A DNA stretch of 64,000 bases from Alnus glutinosa (GCF_958979055.1 NC_084889.1:4852761-4916760); one strand, 5' to 3'; shown: positions 22,765-35,294, numbered from the stretch's first letter. Notes: generated by a model not told the origin, from the letters alone. Numbers and translations: made by a program.

Positions 22765-24350
22765 AAGTTGTCACCAATTTACAATTCTAATACTAATGTT
22801 TCAATTTTGTTAATTGCACCCCATTAAATTTAAGAAATTTTCGATTTAAAGAATCCGTCCGACTCAACCGTCTAACTTAATGAAATTCTCCTCACCTATC
22901 GTGCAGGTGGGTTTTTTGTCCCCAAAAAGACAAAAATGCCCTTGTCTACATTGAAACACCGACCATCAACCATCGACCATAAAAAAAAAAGACGCAAATG
23001 CCCTCATCTTCTACCTTTCTTCACACCGAGCATATTGCCATAACCCCATCTCCCAGCCATGATGAACCACACCACCTTGATCTTGCTTCACTTCGCTCTC
23101 CGTCTCCACCAACTTTTTTTTCGATCAACTGGGCATCAATAGCCAGGCCAGCGTTCGAGGCTGCCTTCTACACCAACCTTGGTGAAATGAGGGCATTTCT
23201 GGACACTCTAAGGCAACATTAGCTGGAAGTTGGAGGACTTCTTATCTTGCAGGGATGGTTTCTTATCTCATTGGGCTTTCTTTCACCTCTCCTGTTTTCT
23301 TCCACCTCTGCATGGCCAAGAACAGGGCTTGCAGCCACTCAAGCTTTGGCGCTGGACGCTGGTTATGGCTGAGGTGGATGTGGGGAGGCTGGAGCCGAGA
23401 GTGGAATTGATAGTTATGTGTAACCATTATGCAGGTGGTGCATGGTCTGCAGCAGTTTACAAATGATCGATCATGAACCATTCACTGCTGGGTTGCTCTC
23501 AAAGTTGGCCCATACTGCTCGGCTTGTTTATCCTGCAGTTTCTCCAGACTTGTGTGTATTGACCTTTTCTTTCTTTTTCTTTTCTCTTTTTATGGGTTTG
23601 CAAACCTTTTTTTGTTTTTTTATCAAGTCATTGTCAAATAGTCATTCCATTTTCAAATTGTGAAGAGCGTAAAAAAAATGTGTGACTATAAGTAGGGGTC
23701 AAAGTTTTCATGATGGTCTAGCCTTTTGCCACACAGGGGACTACTTTCTACCTCACCCTTTGTTTCTATTTCTTCATAAAAATCACCACATTACCAGAGA
23801 GAGTAAAAAAAAGGTCATCAGCACATTGAAGATCTGGTATGTAGTCCAAAGGAAAATGAGCCACTCCTTGCAAAATTTGATCTCTGAAACTGCATTCTAA
23901 TAACAAGCAGAACCTTCTTCACAAATAGCCCCTGTTTTAAGGAAGGATACACACGAAAGAAGCTCAAAGTATCATTTCATTTTCACGAATGTTCAACCTC
24001 TCTCCATATGGTATCTTCTTTGCCTCAAAAAGCACATAGTGACCCGTTGCTAAAACATTATTTTCTTTGTCTTCCATGAAGAAGACGACGACGTCAAATT
24101 TTTTTTTTCTTTTTTTGTTTTTGGTGTTTTAAAGAAACGGTGCGGACCGTGCGGTTTTAAATGAGGGCATTTTTTGTAAGTTCTGAACCAAAAAAGTCAC
24201 ATGCATGGTCTCAATTCCATCACTTCAGACGGCAAAATTTGACGGATTCCCTAAATTAAAAATTTCTGAAATTTAATGGAGTGCAATTAACAAAATTGAA
24301 ACATTGATGTTAGAATTGCAAATCGGTGTCAACTTCGCGAGGGTAAATTG
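22763..24350. mobile_element. Non-autonomous element with long terminal inverted repeats (MULE-like)
   Basis: The left arm (about 22763-22945) contains CAATTTACAATTCTAATA, TGTTTCAATTTTGTTAATTG, AATCCGTC, CCGTCT and AAATGCCC. It returns in reverse complement in the right arm (about 24160-24345), over roughly 180 bp with mismatches. The interior holds a short open frame at 22998-23222 (HDEPHHLDLASL...WASIARPAFEAAF) and other gene-like, more GC-rich sequence up to 23560. Arms of this length around gene-like DNA suggest a Mutator-like, Pack-MULE-type element. No transposase is present and a 9-bp target duplication is not clear because of the AT tracts. Confidence 0.55.
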
Positions 24351-25573
24351 AAGTTTTCCCACATATATATATATAATCTTATAATCATAACTTCACTGAA
24401 AACAAGAATCGGCACCCCTTATCCAAGCAGTGGGTTGACCTACAGCTCCCTCTCACTCAAAAGGCATGTTTTTGCTTTGTTGGGATGCATCATTCTTTAC
24501 GGACCAATCAACTCATATGTATCTCTTAATTAAGCTCATTTCCCTCTCTAGGCCCTAGCATCCAGCTAGTGAACAGGAAAAGTGTACTGCAAAATTGGAA
24601 GCCACAAAGAAGTTGGACATAATCATAGGAGGGCACTTTTACGAATTATATATATATATATATATACACACACGCGACTGTAAAGGGCCTCTTTTTGGTT
24701 AGGAGGCCAACGTTGGTGAATCTGTTGGAGGGCCTCCGTGAACCACACAATGTGAATTTTTGTTGTCTCTTATCATTCCTGATGCAACTGAAAGCAAATA
24801 TAGTCAACTGAATAAGAAGATGCTAAGCTCAGGGAAACTAAAGTTTCTTCAAAAGATGCAGTAATAAAATAACTGGATCTCGAGAACCACAAACGTTTTG
24901 TTTTGAACTTTTCGAAGCTTCCGTTAAACATGCTTGCCCAGACCCCTAGCAACCAAAATAGCAAACGAGGCTCTCAGATCTTCTCTTTGACGTGGTTCGT
25001 TTAGATCCCTATCAACTGATCTAGCAAATGAGGCTCACGGATCTCCTCTTTGATGTGGCTCGTTTAGATCCCTATCAACCGATCTAGCGAATAAGGCTCG
25101 TGGACCTATTGCGAATGAGGTACCGAGCGACCTTTTTGTGAGCTTCTTTAATTTCAATTAATATGAAGTGCCTCATCCAGACCAAAACCGAACGAGTGTC
25201 TCGGCGGCTTCTTCGTAAGCACCCTCATCCGGACAATCAGCGACCGAGGCACCAAACAAGGTCCTCGGTTCCTCACCATCTTGATGGATTTTTAACTCAT
25301 AGCTAATTAAGTACAAACTAGCCCCAACCAAATTTTATTTACATTAAATTATTTTGGACGCCGAATTGCCTAACATAAAACCTAACACATGAACCAAAGC
25401 CATATATATCTCTACAAGTATACGTATTAAAGAGAAAAGGGGGGGATCTGAACAGTATGTTCTAGTCCACAACATGTTTCAAAATAATAGGCATACAAAA
25501 GTTAAAGAGATATATCAATTATTGATTTCATCGAGAGATGCAAATATAGAACCGTTGTCCGTGGACTTACTAA
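24351..25573. other. Intergenic, with a 63-bp tandem repeat
   Basis: The stretch between the inverted-repeat element and the kinase gene has no supported gene. From 24961 a 63-bp unit (GCAAACGAGGCTC..., CTCTTTGACGTGG, TTTAGATCCCTATCAAC, GATCTA) repeats at 25024 and partly at 25087. Related GAGGC/CTCATCC phrases continue to about 25270. The origin of this repeat is unknown. Confidence 0.7.
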
Positions 25574-28018
25574 TCATCTGCCATCATCCACTGGTTTTAG
25601 TACCTGGTTCATCATGCTATCGTACCCAATTGGTGTATTGGCCGTAGAAGAACAACCAATGCCAACATCAATACTGAAAGAGTGTGAAGGGCCATTATTG
25701 AGCAAGTACTCAGTCTCTTCCATGTGGAGATCAGCCTTTCCCCATGGATGCTTCCCCATAATTGTCAATCCCTCCAACTCCATTGCTACTTCCTTCATAG
25801 AAGGCCTATCTTCCCCTCTTACCCTTAAGCACCTTTTTGCAAGATTAGCAACTTCTTTTAGTTCTTCAATATTACCCTCCTTCACAATGTGATCCTCAAG
25901 AATTTGAAGTAGGCGATCCTCTTTTATTGCAGAAACAAAGTACATTGCTAGATTTCTATCACTTTCGGGCCTATTGAAAGAGAGTGCCTCTTTTCCCGTT
26001 AATAGCTCTGCCACAACAACGCCAAAGCTATAGACATCGCTTTTTTCTGTTAGTTGGCTAGTATGGAAGTATTCGGGATCCAAGTACCCGAAAGTTCCTT
26101 GCACCAAAGTGGTTAATTGTGTTTGATCAAGAGGTACCAGCTTTGAAGCTCCAAAGTCAGACACTTTTGCCATGTAATTATCATCTAAAAGTATATTTGT
26201 AGTTTTCACATCCCTGTGTATAATTGGCATAGAAGTTGAAGAGTGTAAATATGCAAGTGCTCCTGCAATTTCTGCTGCTATCTTCAAACGCTTTTCCCAT
26301 GAGAGTAAGGATGATAGGCTTTCATTATGAATGTGGTCAGAAAGAGTCCCGTTTGTGATGAATTCATAAACTAGTAAGGGCACTTCAGTTTCTAGACAAC
26401 AACCTAATAGCTTAACCACATTCCTATGGTTAATTTGGGTAAGCACAATCACCTCGTTTATGAATTGCTCAATCTGGCTCTGATCACTGATTTTGGACTT
26501 TTTAATGGCAACCACTTTGTTATCTGGCAACACTCCTTTATAAACAGTTCCATAGCATCCTTGGCCAAGGACAATACTCTTGTCGTAGTTGTTGGTGGCC
26601 TTTTTAAGCTCTTCTGCGCTAAAGATTTTATTCGTCTCCACAGACCCTCTATGACTCGGGAGTCGTTGTTGTAACATTAATCCACCATTTTGTTTGAAGA
26701 ATTTCTCCTTGAGCTTGAGAAGTTTTCTTCTTTTCAATGCCCAAGATATCCAAGAACCTGCCACGACTAGTGCTAAGAGGCTTATGCTGATACCTGCACG
26801 TACATTTAGATCAATGGGACAAAATATGTGACATTTTGTTTTACAATGAATCTAGTGAAGCCGCATAAGCATACATCTAACATGATTAGCGAACAATTTG
26901 ATTCATGTTGAATTTTATATATCATAGTAAAACATACGTGGTTTATGAAATAGAAGTGTATCAAAGTAGATGTGGTGAAGGTGAAGTTGAACCAAGTTTT
27001 GATGATGGAGGACAGCCGAGGCCGAGCCCAAGTAATACGACTAGAGTATCCCAAACCCAAGTAATACAGCTAGAATATCCCAAGTAATCCGGCTAGAATA
27101 TTTTTTTGATTCATCAACTATTTTCCTTTGTCATCAAGTATTAGTATTTTCATATTTTGCTTCTTTGTTTTATTTCCATTCGTAGGAGGATTTTATTACC
27201 TTGAGTAGCCGTAGGGTTTTACTATAAGTTTGGAATAGTTCTATGGGAATAAAGTGTTTTTGCCATCGATAAGAATTCAATTTTCTCCTTTTTGTTGAAT
27301 TTGTGAATTGAGAACATTCCTTCTCTTTTATGGTTTATCGCTTCCACTACATTATTTGAGGTGTCTTTTCTTTCTAATTGAAACCTTAATGTTTCTTTGT
27401 TACTTGAGAAGAAGCCAAGAATTTTGATTTTGGAAGACAAAGCTAGAATGCTACGGACGGTTATTATAATTTTTGCTTTCTAAGTGTTCTTCTTCTTCTT
27501 CTTCTTCTTCTTCTTCTTTTCTTTTCTTTTTTTCTTTTCATCTTTTTTTTTTTTTTTTTTTTTTGCACCAATGAAGGAAGCCTTTATTAAACAAAACTGC
27601 CAAAGGCCAGGAAACTGATAAGGGCAAAAGAATGGGTGGATTATTTTTGGAGATCATCATTTTGTTCTCATTTCTACCATCAATTCCTCTTCCTCTTGGA
27701 AAATTCACAGAAATGTCCATTTATACACTATCACTTGTCTTTGGGTTGCGCCTAAATCTAGATTAGACTATATTCTATCTACCCGTCTGCGCCCAATTGG
27801 TTTGTAGTGGGAAGGTTTTCCCTCCCCTTATTGGTGCAACTGTTTTACTTTTAAAAAATTAAAATTAAAAATAAAAGACCTCAAGCTTAGCATTGCTGAC
27901 ATCACATATACTTCAAATTTGCAAAAGGATATTAAAAAAAAAAAAAAAAAAAGGGCCCAAGCTAATGGCTCTTTTGGGTTTAATTATGTTTGAATGGTTT
28001 AAAAAACTTGAAACAAAA

Positions 28019-28060
<42 letters not shown>

Positions 28061-29799
28061 AAATCTGAGTAAATTTTGAATTTTAAAAAATAATTTTAAA
28101 GCTTTTGAAAAAATAAAATCAACCAAACATGCCTTTGAAGTTTGTAGATGTTGAACTCATTGCTGACGTCTTTTTTAGTTGACGACTTTGTCGGGTTTGA
28201 TATTTATACATCCTGATGGATTCCACATTTACGTCAAGGGCGCGCAAGGACGAGCCTACGGTAGAGTGCATCTCCGGCCACCACATATATATCTAGCTAA
28301 TTAGCCTCTCTGATTGGTCTTTATAAAGTCAACAGCTTTGAACCAAACCATACTTCCACGCCAACAGTATGTACGAAGACTCATGATCTTATTAATAGAC
28401 TGATCGATTGAATTTTGGTGCATGTTAAGAGAGAGGGGAGGGGCTGTAAATTAAACCTGTTTCGACTAGTCTAAAATTTGAAACCTATCTGCTTGAGAAA
28501 AGTGAACTTCATAAATCCCTTCTTTTAAATTGTTTAAATTTTTATGAAATTTAAACAACCTAATAACATAGACTTTGATCAATCCCATATATATGGGATA
28601 ATTGATGGAGTACTTGAATAAATTACCAAGCAAAAAGAAAATAAATAAATAAATAATGAAAGTCTTAATTACTTACCCAGTGCAAAAGTTATAACTTTAG
28701 ATTGGTTCAGTTTAGCAAGGCAACTTGTTCCTCTCCCATCGTCTTCGTACCCCTCACGACAAGAACACTTGAAATCCCCAGGGAAGTTGCTGCATATTTG
28801 AGTTTCATTATTGCAGCTCTTTGGATTTTTGCACTCATCAATATCTGAAACACAGTGCAGCCCGTCACAAGGAAGCGATACAACCTTTATACTCATATAT
28901 TTAACAAGAAAAAGTATTTAATTACCTGTGCAACCATCATAGAGGTATGGGTTCCCCTGAAAACCTTTGGTGCAATTGCAACGATACCCAGCACCGTTGG
29001 TGGAGTTGTAGCATTCACTATACTCCGCCTTACATGCATAGCTTGTCATATTTCCCTTCGCATATTCGCATGTCTCATTTCCGACTGCCCAATCAAGCAC
29101 CATGGGAACTTCCTTTTTGTTCTGCAATTGTTGAAGATCTAAGGAGGAAAAGTTGTACGCTTCTTCTTCCACTAGAAAAACAAAACCACATGGGTTGAAG
29201 CTGCGTACTTCGGAGTAGTTATTGTAGCTAGAAACACTAAGAGTATAATCCCATATTCCTTCTGCGATAGAAGTTTGGCAACAGCCAAGGCCCGAGCAAG
29301 ACCCGTTAACCACACTGTCAATGCGGTCACAGTATGCAGTACATCCAGTCGTGTAGTTTCGTTCCCCTGAACCTTTAATAAACGCATAAGTGTCACAACC
29401 GACGACAGTGAACTTGTTCCTCGTATATGAGAAGTAGAAATATTGCATTAATTCGAACGAGGTATAGAGGCGGTTAACAGGGAGGCCCGACTCGTTGTAG
29501 CAATCACGGGCTACGAAGCTCGAGACTCGGAGTTCACCATCCAATAATGATATGTCGAGGACAGGTATATTACTAGTTTTATCGCCCAGAAACGGTGTTG
29601 GAATCCCGGACAAGTAGTTACAGGTGATGAGAAAAGATGGATCAAGGTAACAGCCCTCACTTGTTCCAAATGGGTAAGGGATGGTAAGATTTCCACATGT
29701 GTTGTTGCAGCCCGAATGGGGTTGAGATGCGGCTGTTGCTGCTAAAATTAAGGCCCCAAGTAGCAATTTTTGTTGCAAAAGCATTCCATGTAAAGCCAT
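25574..29799 (-). CDS. Wall-associated receptor-like kinase (WAK/WAKL family), three exons
   Basis: The exons are 29799-28926, 28844-28677 and 26793-25574, all with GT-AG borders and compatible phases, giving 753 residues, normal for the family. Order: signal peptide (hydrophobic [13 protein letters not shown], about 1-25); a cysteine-rich GUB_WAK pectin-binding region ([11 protein letters not shown]); a first EGF-like module near 255-290; a calcium-type EGF module in exon 2 ([11 protein letters not shown]); one membrane helix near 341-366; and an intracellular Ser/Thr kinase. The kinase has a glycine loop GQGCYG (424-429), AIKK lysine, HRDVK (Asp 542), DFG (560-562) and [10 protein letters not shown], so it is an RD kinase with all catalytic residues. 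It should sit in the plasma membrane and link wall pectin or pectin fragments to cytoplasmic signalling. The exon plan (GUB_WAK, EGF, kinase) is typical of WAK genes. It appears complete and intact, and stands alone rather than in the usual tandem WAK cluster within this window. Confidence 0.95.
26794..28676 (-). other. Large intron 2 of the WAK-like gene, with LTR-like remnant
   Basis: This 1.9-kb intron separates the EGF and kinase exons. At about 26980-27120 a plus-strand frame ends in [19 protein letters not shown] with repeated CCCAAGTAATACG-like phrases, resembling the tail of a retrotransposon polyprotein. It is followed by LTR-like AT-rich text to about 27460. A TTC repeat (27488-27518), a poly-T run (27543-27564) and an AAT repeat (28019-28052) follow. 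These readings are weak apart from the simple repeats. Confidence 0.45.
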
Positions 29800-29857
29800 G
29801 GCATGCCTTTTCTGTGTCTCTCTTCTTTTGTATAATTTAGTGCTTGAAGGACCTCCT

Positions 29858-29864
29858 CTTTATA
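29858..29864 (-). promoter_or_regulatory. TATA box of the WAK-like gene
   Basis: On the minus strand TATAAAG lies about 60 bases upstream of the ATG at 29799. This spacing allows a short leader of about 30 bases. No other strong core promoter signal is nearer. Confidence 0.6.
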
Positions 29865-29869
29865 GAAGG

Positions 29870-31734
29870 CAAGTACCTCTTTAATGAGACTCGGTCTTCT
29901 TCTTCTTCTTTTTTCTTTTGGGCGAGACTCAATTGTGGATGGATAATTATTTTCAGAACAATTAACTTGGTCTAGAATTAAATAATAGGGTGAACTAGTC
30001 ATGAAATTATTTCAAGTCCTTTTCCTGTTTTTGAGAGAAAAAAAATAAATAAATATCTTTTTGCCCTTAACAAATTTTTTTATTTTTTTTATTTTTTATA
30101 GATTAACAATTTTATTTTTTTTCCACCCGGTTTCAGGATTGGAGATGGACGGAAGTACTATTCCTAATTTCCTATGTATAAAAGACAAGCACCTGTACAT
30201 ATGGCGAGACCAAGTCCTGGGGATCATGAACTAGTAAAGAAATTATTAAGACTTTTAAAAGGATAAATCGTTTTACTTTACTCGATCTTGTCATCAAGTT
30301 TGCGTCTATATATGTGGAAGCATACATAATTATTTGTTAGTGTTAGGATATATTATCATTAAAGATCGTTGCTTCTGGTCAATTGATTCAAGTCATCGAG
30401 GCAGGTATATATTAATTTTTTTCAGATGGTGATCTTCACCCTCCCTTCCAAGTAGGCAATTTTCTAGCCATAAACTACGCGTTTCTAATTTGAGGTAAAC
30501 CCAGAGCATACTTAAACAAATGTTATTAGGGTAGACTTTTTTATTTTTTTGATTAATTAGTTGAGTAGATTATATGCTTATATATGAGGCACACATCAAC
30601 TTCATTGATCACCTTCTTCATAGTTTATTAATGGAGATATAGAAATTGACAATACTTGTATGTATTGGTGTTAGTTCTCATGTCCCTTTCTAGTTTCTAC
30701 ATTTCTTATTGACAATTCGTGTATACTTAGGACCACAAAAACCCACAAGAAGATAACAATTTAAATTTGAATAAGACTTGAATATATAAAGAATAGAGAG
30801 AGAGAAAACAAAGAGAAGAGTTTATAATTGAATAAAATATTTTGAAATTGTGTTCCCAAACTTTTCTTCCTAAATTTGGTCGCCAAGCAATGTGTCACAA
30901 TCATATGAGATGGTGATACATTTTCTAAAATAATAAATTACATGGAACTGTGACTCATCATTTGAAGACTAAATTTTGGAGAAAATTTTTGAAAAGTATA
31001 GCATTTTTAATTTTGAAAACTTTTCATCTTCTTATCATTTAATTTTTTTTTTCGTTTTATTTTGAACGATGGACTTGTGTAGCATAATTTATATCTTTTT
31101 AACTTTTGGAATAAATTATATATTATTAACATTGAATGTTAAAGCAATCCACGTCTATTGAAAATGAAGTTGAGATCAAAATTTATTGTTGTCCCTTTAA
31201 ATTTTGATTTGAATTTTGACTGCTCAATGCTTATCACAAGGCCCAAAAATTCCCTACCGACAACGTAATTGAATATTATTATTATTTTCATTCTCTCCAT
31301 TATTCCCAAGAATAGAACATTTAAAGTTGAATAATGGGTTTTATTTAATAATGTCTTTAATTTTATTTGTTTGCTTGATTGTTATGCTTATTGAATTATG
31401 GATAAAAAAACATTAGGGTGTTTCTTACAATCATTGATTATCATGAATATTTTAAGATTGTATCCATCATCCACTTTTTTTTCTCAGTTCTACATATTTT
31501 TTATATTGTATTAGATTTTTAAAACAAGCTCAAAAGACTAAAAATCAGTCAAAAATATTTTTAAATGCTTTTAAAATAAGTCTATTACCTATTTATGGAT
31601 AGCGAATAATAATTGCACGCAATAATTGCAATAAACGCGTGGATGCATATAGAAAGAAAAAAAAAATGATGCGGATATCTAAAAGTGGTATTTACATTTT
31701 GTGGGTGCAGATATCGTAAATAACCGCAAGGGAT
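29870..31734. other. Upstream intergenic region of the WAK-like gene
   Basis: AT-rich sequence without an open frame or RNA gene that I can support. It has short pyrimidine runs (29895-29920) and poly-T tracts (30070-30125). It probably contains the kinase gene's regulatory sequence, but I see no motif strong enough to list. Confidence 0.4.
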
Positions 31735-31870
31735 TGTTGAGCATACATATGTGAGTGTAAAATGATTGAGTCTCACATTAAAAATATATAAAAAAGTGTG
31801 AGTGGTTAATATAACATAATTGGGCCTAAACCCATATGCTTAAATTTTTTGGTTGAGTGGTATCTCAACA
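31735..31870 (-). mobile_element. Short LTR-like element, TGTTGAG...CTCAACA
   Basis: A 136-bp segment has 7-bp perfect inverted ends (TGTTGAG and CTCAACA) and internal text such as GATTGAGTCTCACATTAAAA and GGGCCTAAACCCATATGCTT. It resembles the very short LTRs of TRIM-type retrotransposons. No target duplication is visible, so its exact limits are uncertain. Confidence 0.4.
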
Positions 31871-31913
31871 TAAGTTCACTAAAAAGACTCTCCAAAGTAT
31901 TAATCTCCATAAC

Positions 31914-32526
31914 TGTTGGGGAGAATATTGACCTCCTCGGGTACTAGGCCCAACCCGAACACAAGGCCCATTGGGTCCGCCCGACCAGGTCAAAACGGTT
32001 CAAGAAAAATTAATCTATCCAAGCCCATCAAATCATTTGGGCCAAACCGATTCACCCAAACCGACTACCCGACCTACGTATCTAGTGACACCTACGCCCG
32101 TGTATATCTTGCGATTATCCGGGATCTAAGGGACACGACGCACGATACAAAAGTAGATCATGCACCCGAAGGTTTACCAATGACATATCACCCATAGGGG
32201 ATCGTGCACCCGAGATAAGCGATCATGGAACCCGAAAATATCCGTGCGCCTGAAGCCACGTCTTCTTCAACTACTGATTCCCGCAAGCCACGTCTTCTTA
32301 ACTGCTCCTTAATCTCTATAAATACTAAGATCTCTTCAAAGGTTGATGTACACTCATGATCTCCTTAACATTACTCTGAGCTATTACTCTCAAATAATAC
32401 ACTTATTTAAGCATCGGAGCAGGATTGTCAGCACCCCCTGACGCAACTTTCATTTGTAGGTTTCGAAGAAGGAGCACATAGACGAATTACTGATTGACAT
32501 GTCACCTACCAGAATCTGTGTCAACA
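31914..32526 (+). mobile_element. Solo LTR candidate, TGTTGGGG...TGTCAACA
   Basis: A 613-bp segment begins TGTTGGGGAGAA and ends CTGTGTCAACA. It has a TATA box (CTCTATAAATACTAAG near 32316-32331), a downstream leader containing CTCTCAAATAATACAC, and a 3' portion with GGAGCAGGATTGTCAGCACC. These are normal LTR features. I do not find a matching 5-bp target duplication, so it may be truncated or old. The open frame 31916-32197 inside it has no recognisable domain and is likely spurious. Confidence 0.6.
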
Positions 32527-32989
32527 CTAATAAACCCACCGCTACTTCCGACTTCCCCCCTTCTCAACGCCAATTCTAAATTCTAACCTAAGGAGAAGTG
32601 GGGGAAGAGGAGAGGATCTTACGACATTTACTCCAACATGTACCAAAGCAATTGCAATTGGCCCTGTTTGTTTCAATGGTAAATATTTTCAGCTGAAATT
32701 ATTTTTTAGGACCGGCGTTCATTCATGCTTGCACATTGCACTTTTTTGTCTCTATGACATGGACCTTTGTTAGGGATCGAGATTGACACATTGTGGAGTA
32801 TTTCTAATGAGCCCATAATATAATATGTTGAGATATACCACACAACCCGAAGGTAGTGAGTTTCGGGTCTTAGTCTTTCTTCTTCAAGTTATCTAGTGCT
32901 AAAATCTTTTTTTTTTCTTTTTAAAAGAAAAATATTAACAAACAAACTAAACACAAAACAATATTCATATTTATATTACATTAAAATAT

Positions 32990-33173
32990 GAGTAATTCTA
33001 TAAAAAGGACTAGAGTTTAGCCTTTTTGTGTCATCTCAAATGTCATGTGATTTTTAAAATTACCATTCGATTAAAATCTAATAATAATTATCTCAAATTT
33101 AATAGAGATTTTAGAACCACATGACATTGGAGACGACGCAAAAATAACTCTAATCCTTCATATAAAATTACTC
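32990..33173. mobile_element. Foldback MITE with 9-bp TSD (Mutator type)
   Basis: The element begins GAGTAATTCTATA and ends TATAAAATTACTC, and most of its 184 bp can fold back on itself (GTCATGTG... pairs with ...CACATGAC). It is flanked by the perfect 9-bp direct repeat TTAAAATAT (32981-32989 and 33174-33182). Nine-base duplications are the mark of Mutator-family elements. It has no coding. Confidence 0.8.
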
Positions 33174-33182
33174 TTAAAATAT

Positions 33183-34330
33183 ATTTTTTTTAAATAAAAA
33201 TAGAAAACAACTCACAAAAAAGGCATTAACAAATAGACCCAATTGATATTTTGTTTTCCAGCTTTGGTGGTTCATTTCAAGTGGAGCCAAGGACACCTTT
33301 TTAGCTTGCTCACATTTTTTATACAAAAGCTGAAAAGCAGCATTTTTCTATTTAAAATCTCTAAAAGCCTGAAAGCCTAATTGCACGAAAGCACATGCCT
33401 CTGGTTCTTTTGGATTCAATATTGGAAACAAATTCGTGTCGAGATGACATATGTTTTCATTTAAAAATAAAGCATAATTAATCATACTATGACTATGTTA
33501 CGGCATATTTCCCTCGAAATTCCGAAATCCAAGCTTCTATATTTCTATTCCTATTATGAATAATGCTATATACAAAATTCTTGTATTTTCTTTTATACTT
33601 TTAAAGGTGACGTTATTTTTAAAATTATTATATTATCAAAAAAAAAAAAATCATCGTGCATTAAAATTCAATAGTAATCAATCTTAAATTCAATAATAAT
33701 TTTAAAAACCACATCATATTTGAAAGGATTAAAAATAGATAGTAATTTCGCATATCGCATATCTCTTTCTATTATTGTAGGTTTTTTTTTTTAAAAAAAA
33801 AAAAAAAAAGGTATATATATCCAACAAAATTCCTAAAAATACCCCGCCTTAATTTTTGAAGGAAAAAAATTATTATAAGGAATTATGCGCTGGTCAAGAT
33901 TTAACGGAATTTCAAATTATTTATGCCTGAATCTTTCAAAAAAAATATTATATTTTTGTTAAGAAAAAAAAAAAAAGTATTTTGAGAATTTTGATAGCAT
34001 TTAACGAAAAATCCTAATGGATTGGTGAAATTGAAAGAAAAAAAATTAAAAAAAATTAAAAAATTGATATACTAAATTGACACTTTTTAAAGTTTAAGGG
34101 TATGGTTGTAAAAGTGATGATAGATCGGGGGTGGTAAATGAAATTTTCTCTAAATATAAAGAACTTAAGTTGTACTTTATTTTATAAATGATGAGTAATT
34201 TTTAATAAATTATTATACAACTGTTATGTAACTGCGATGGTATAACAGTAAAAATTAACCATTAAAAAACTTAAAAAAAAATAAAAAACTAAATAATAGG
34301 TCCAATTTTTCCTTTTGCGTAAATCCAAAT
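33183..34330. other. AT-rich intergenic region
   Basis: No gene is supported. A sequence at about 33555-33740 (AATAATGCTATATAC, CCACATCA near its right side) resembles a diverged relative of the MITEs at 32990 and 45773, but I could not fix its ends. Poly-A and poly-T runs are frequent (33641-33653, 33783-33809). Confidence 0.4.
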
Positions 34331-34349
34331 ATAATAATATATCAATTCA

Positions 34350-34468
34350 TCCACAAGGGGTAGCTCAATCGGCTGGGAACCACGCCTCATGAAGCGGATG
34401 TCACTAATTCGAATTCTCCTCCAACTTTTATGTGAACATGTCAAAAAAAAAATATAATAATAATAATA
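34350..34468 (+). mobile_element. tRNA-derived SINE with 19-bp TSD
   Basis: The head contains a pol III A box (TAGCTCAATCGGCTGG) and, about 35 bases on, a B box (CTAATTCGAATTCTC). The tail is an A-rich and AAT-repeat stretch. Identical 19-bp repeats ATAATAATATATCAATTCA flank it (34331-34349 and 34469-34487). These are the features of a plant SINE. It is not a functional tRNA gene because the acceptor stem does not close. Confidence 0.8.
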
Positions 34469-34852
34469 ATAATAATATATCAATTCACTAAATATAATTT
34501 CTCATTATAAATAGGTCCACAAGAAAAAGAACACTACCAGCACTGTGCCAGTATATACAACTGATAGCGGCCAATCTCACGCGCAATTACCAGCACTGTT
34601 CAATGAGGCCTCTTACGTAGTCGTTGTCTAGATAGGATTCGGAGTGGATCTTTTCAGGAGCGATTATTTATAAGATGACAAAATAAAAAAATAAAAAAAT
34701 TATAAAGACTAGTCTGGGTGTTTCAGGTAGTGGGTGTAGGTCACTTGACTTACTTGGTTGAAGTTGAACCACGTATTGTTAACTCTTCCTATTTTTCTTT
34801 CTTTATTTATTGTTATTTATTTTTTCACTAACTAATCGCTTTATCTAATAGA

Positions 34853-35280
34853 TGTCAAATATTATCTCTATATATGACCTATATACCATATAAGAAAGTA
34901 TTTATTAATAGTTTAATAAATAAATTATATATACGGTATTACGGTTAGGTAATTTAATTAATTAAATTACCGTAATGGAATCGATTAATTGATTTAAAAT
35001 CAATTAATAATATTGTTTCCTTGATGGGAGGAACAATACAGTATTTACCATATTTGAGGGTCCCTGACCTAGCCTATAAATTAATAGTCTGTGTACACCA
35101 TCAGTACGGCAATACAGTCATAGGCATAGGTTAGAAGATCCCTCAAATAATCTTTTCTTGTTCTTCAGATGGATCGTGGAAACGCTTGAGCAAATATGGC
35201 TAGAGGTAAGCCTGAATCATGTCTTATTTGTTTTCCGCTGTGCATTTTAGTTTAAGTAATATGTTGAATATTTTCTGTCA
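34853..35280 (+). repeat. 5' LTR of the copia element
   Basis: It begins TGTCAAATATTATC and ends ATTTTCTGTCA. A near-palindromic AT block (GGTAATTTAATTAATTAAAT) precedes a leader. The PBS follows within two bases of its end. Confidence 0.92.
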
Positions 35281-35282
35281 TG

Positions 35283-35294
35283 TGGTATCAGAGC
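35283..35294 (+). other. Primer binding site (initiator Met tRNA type)
   Basis: TGGTATCAGAGC is the standard plant copia primer site, complementary to the 3' end of initiator methionine tRNA. It lies two bases after the 5' LTR. Confidence 0.95.

Noticed and set aside
22538..22777. Minus-strand frame of alternating Ile-Tyr
   Set aside because: This is translation of an AT microsatellite and a poly-A/T tract.
34350..34425. A tRNA gene
   Set aside because: A and B boxes are present, but the acceptor stem does not pair and an A-rich tail with a 19-bp duplication follows. It is a SINE.
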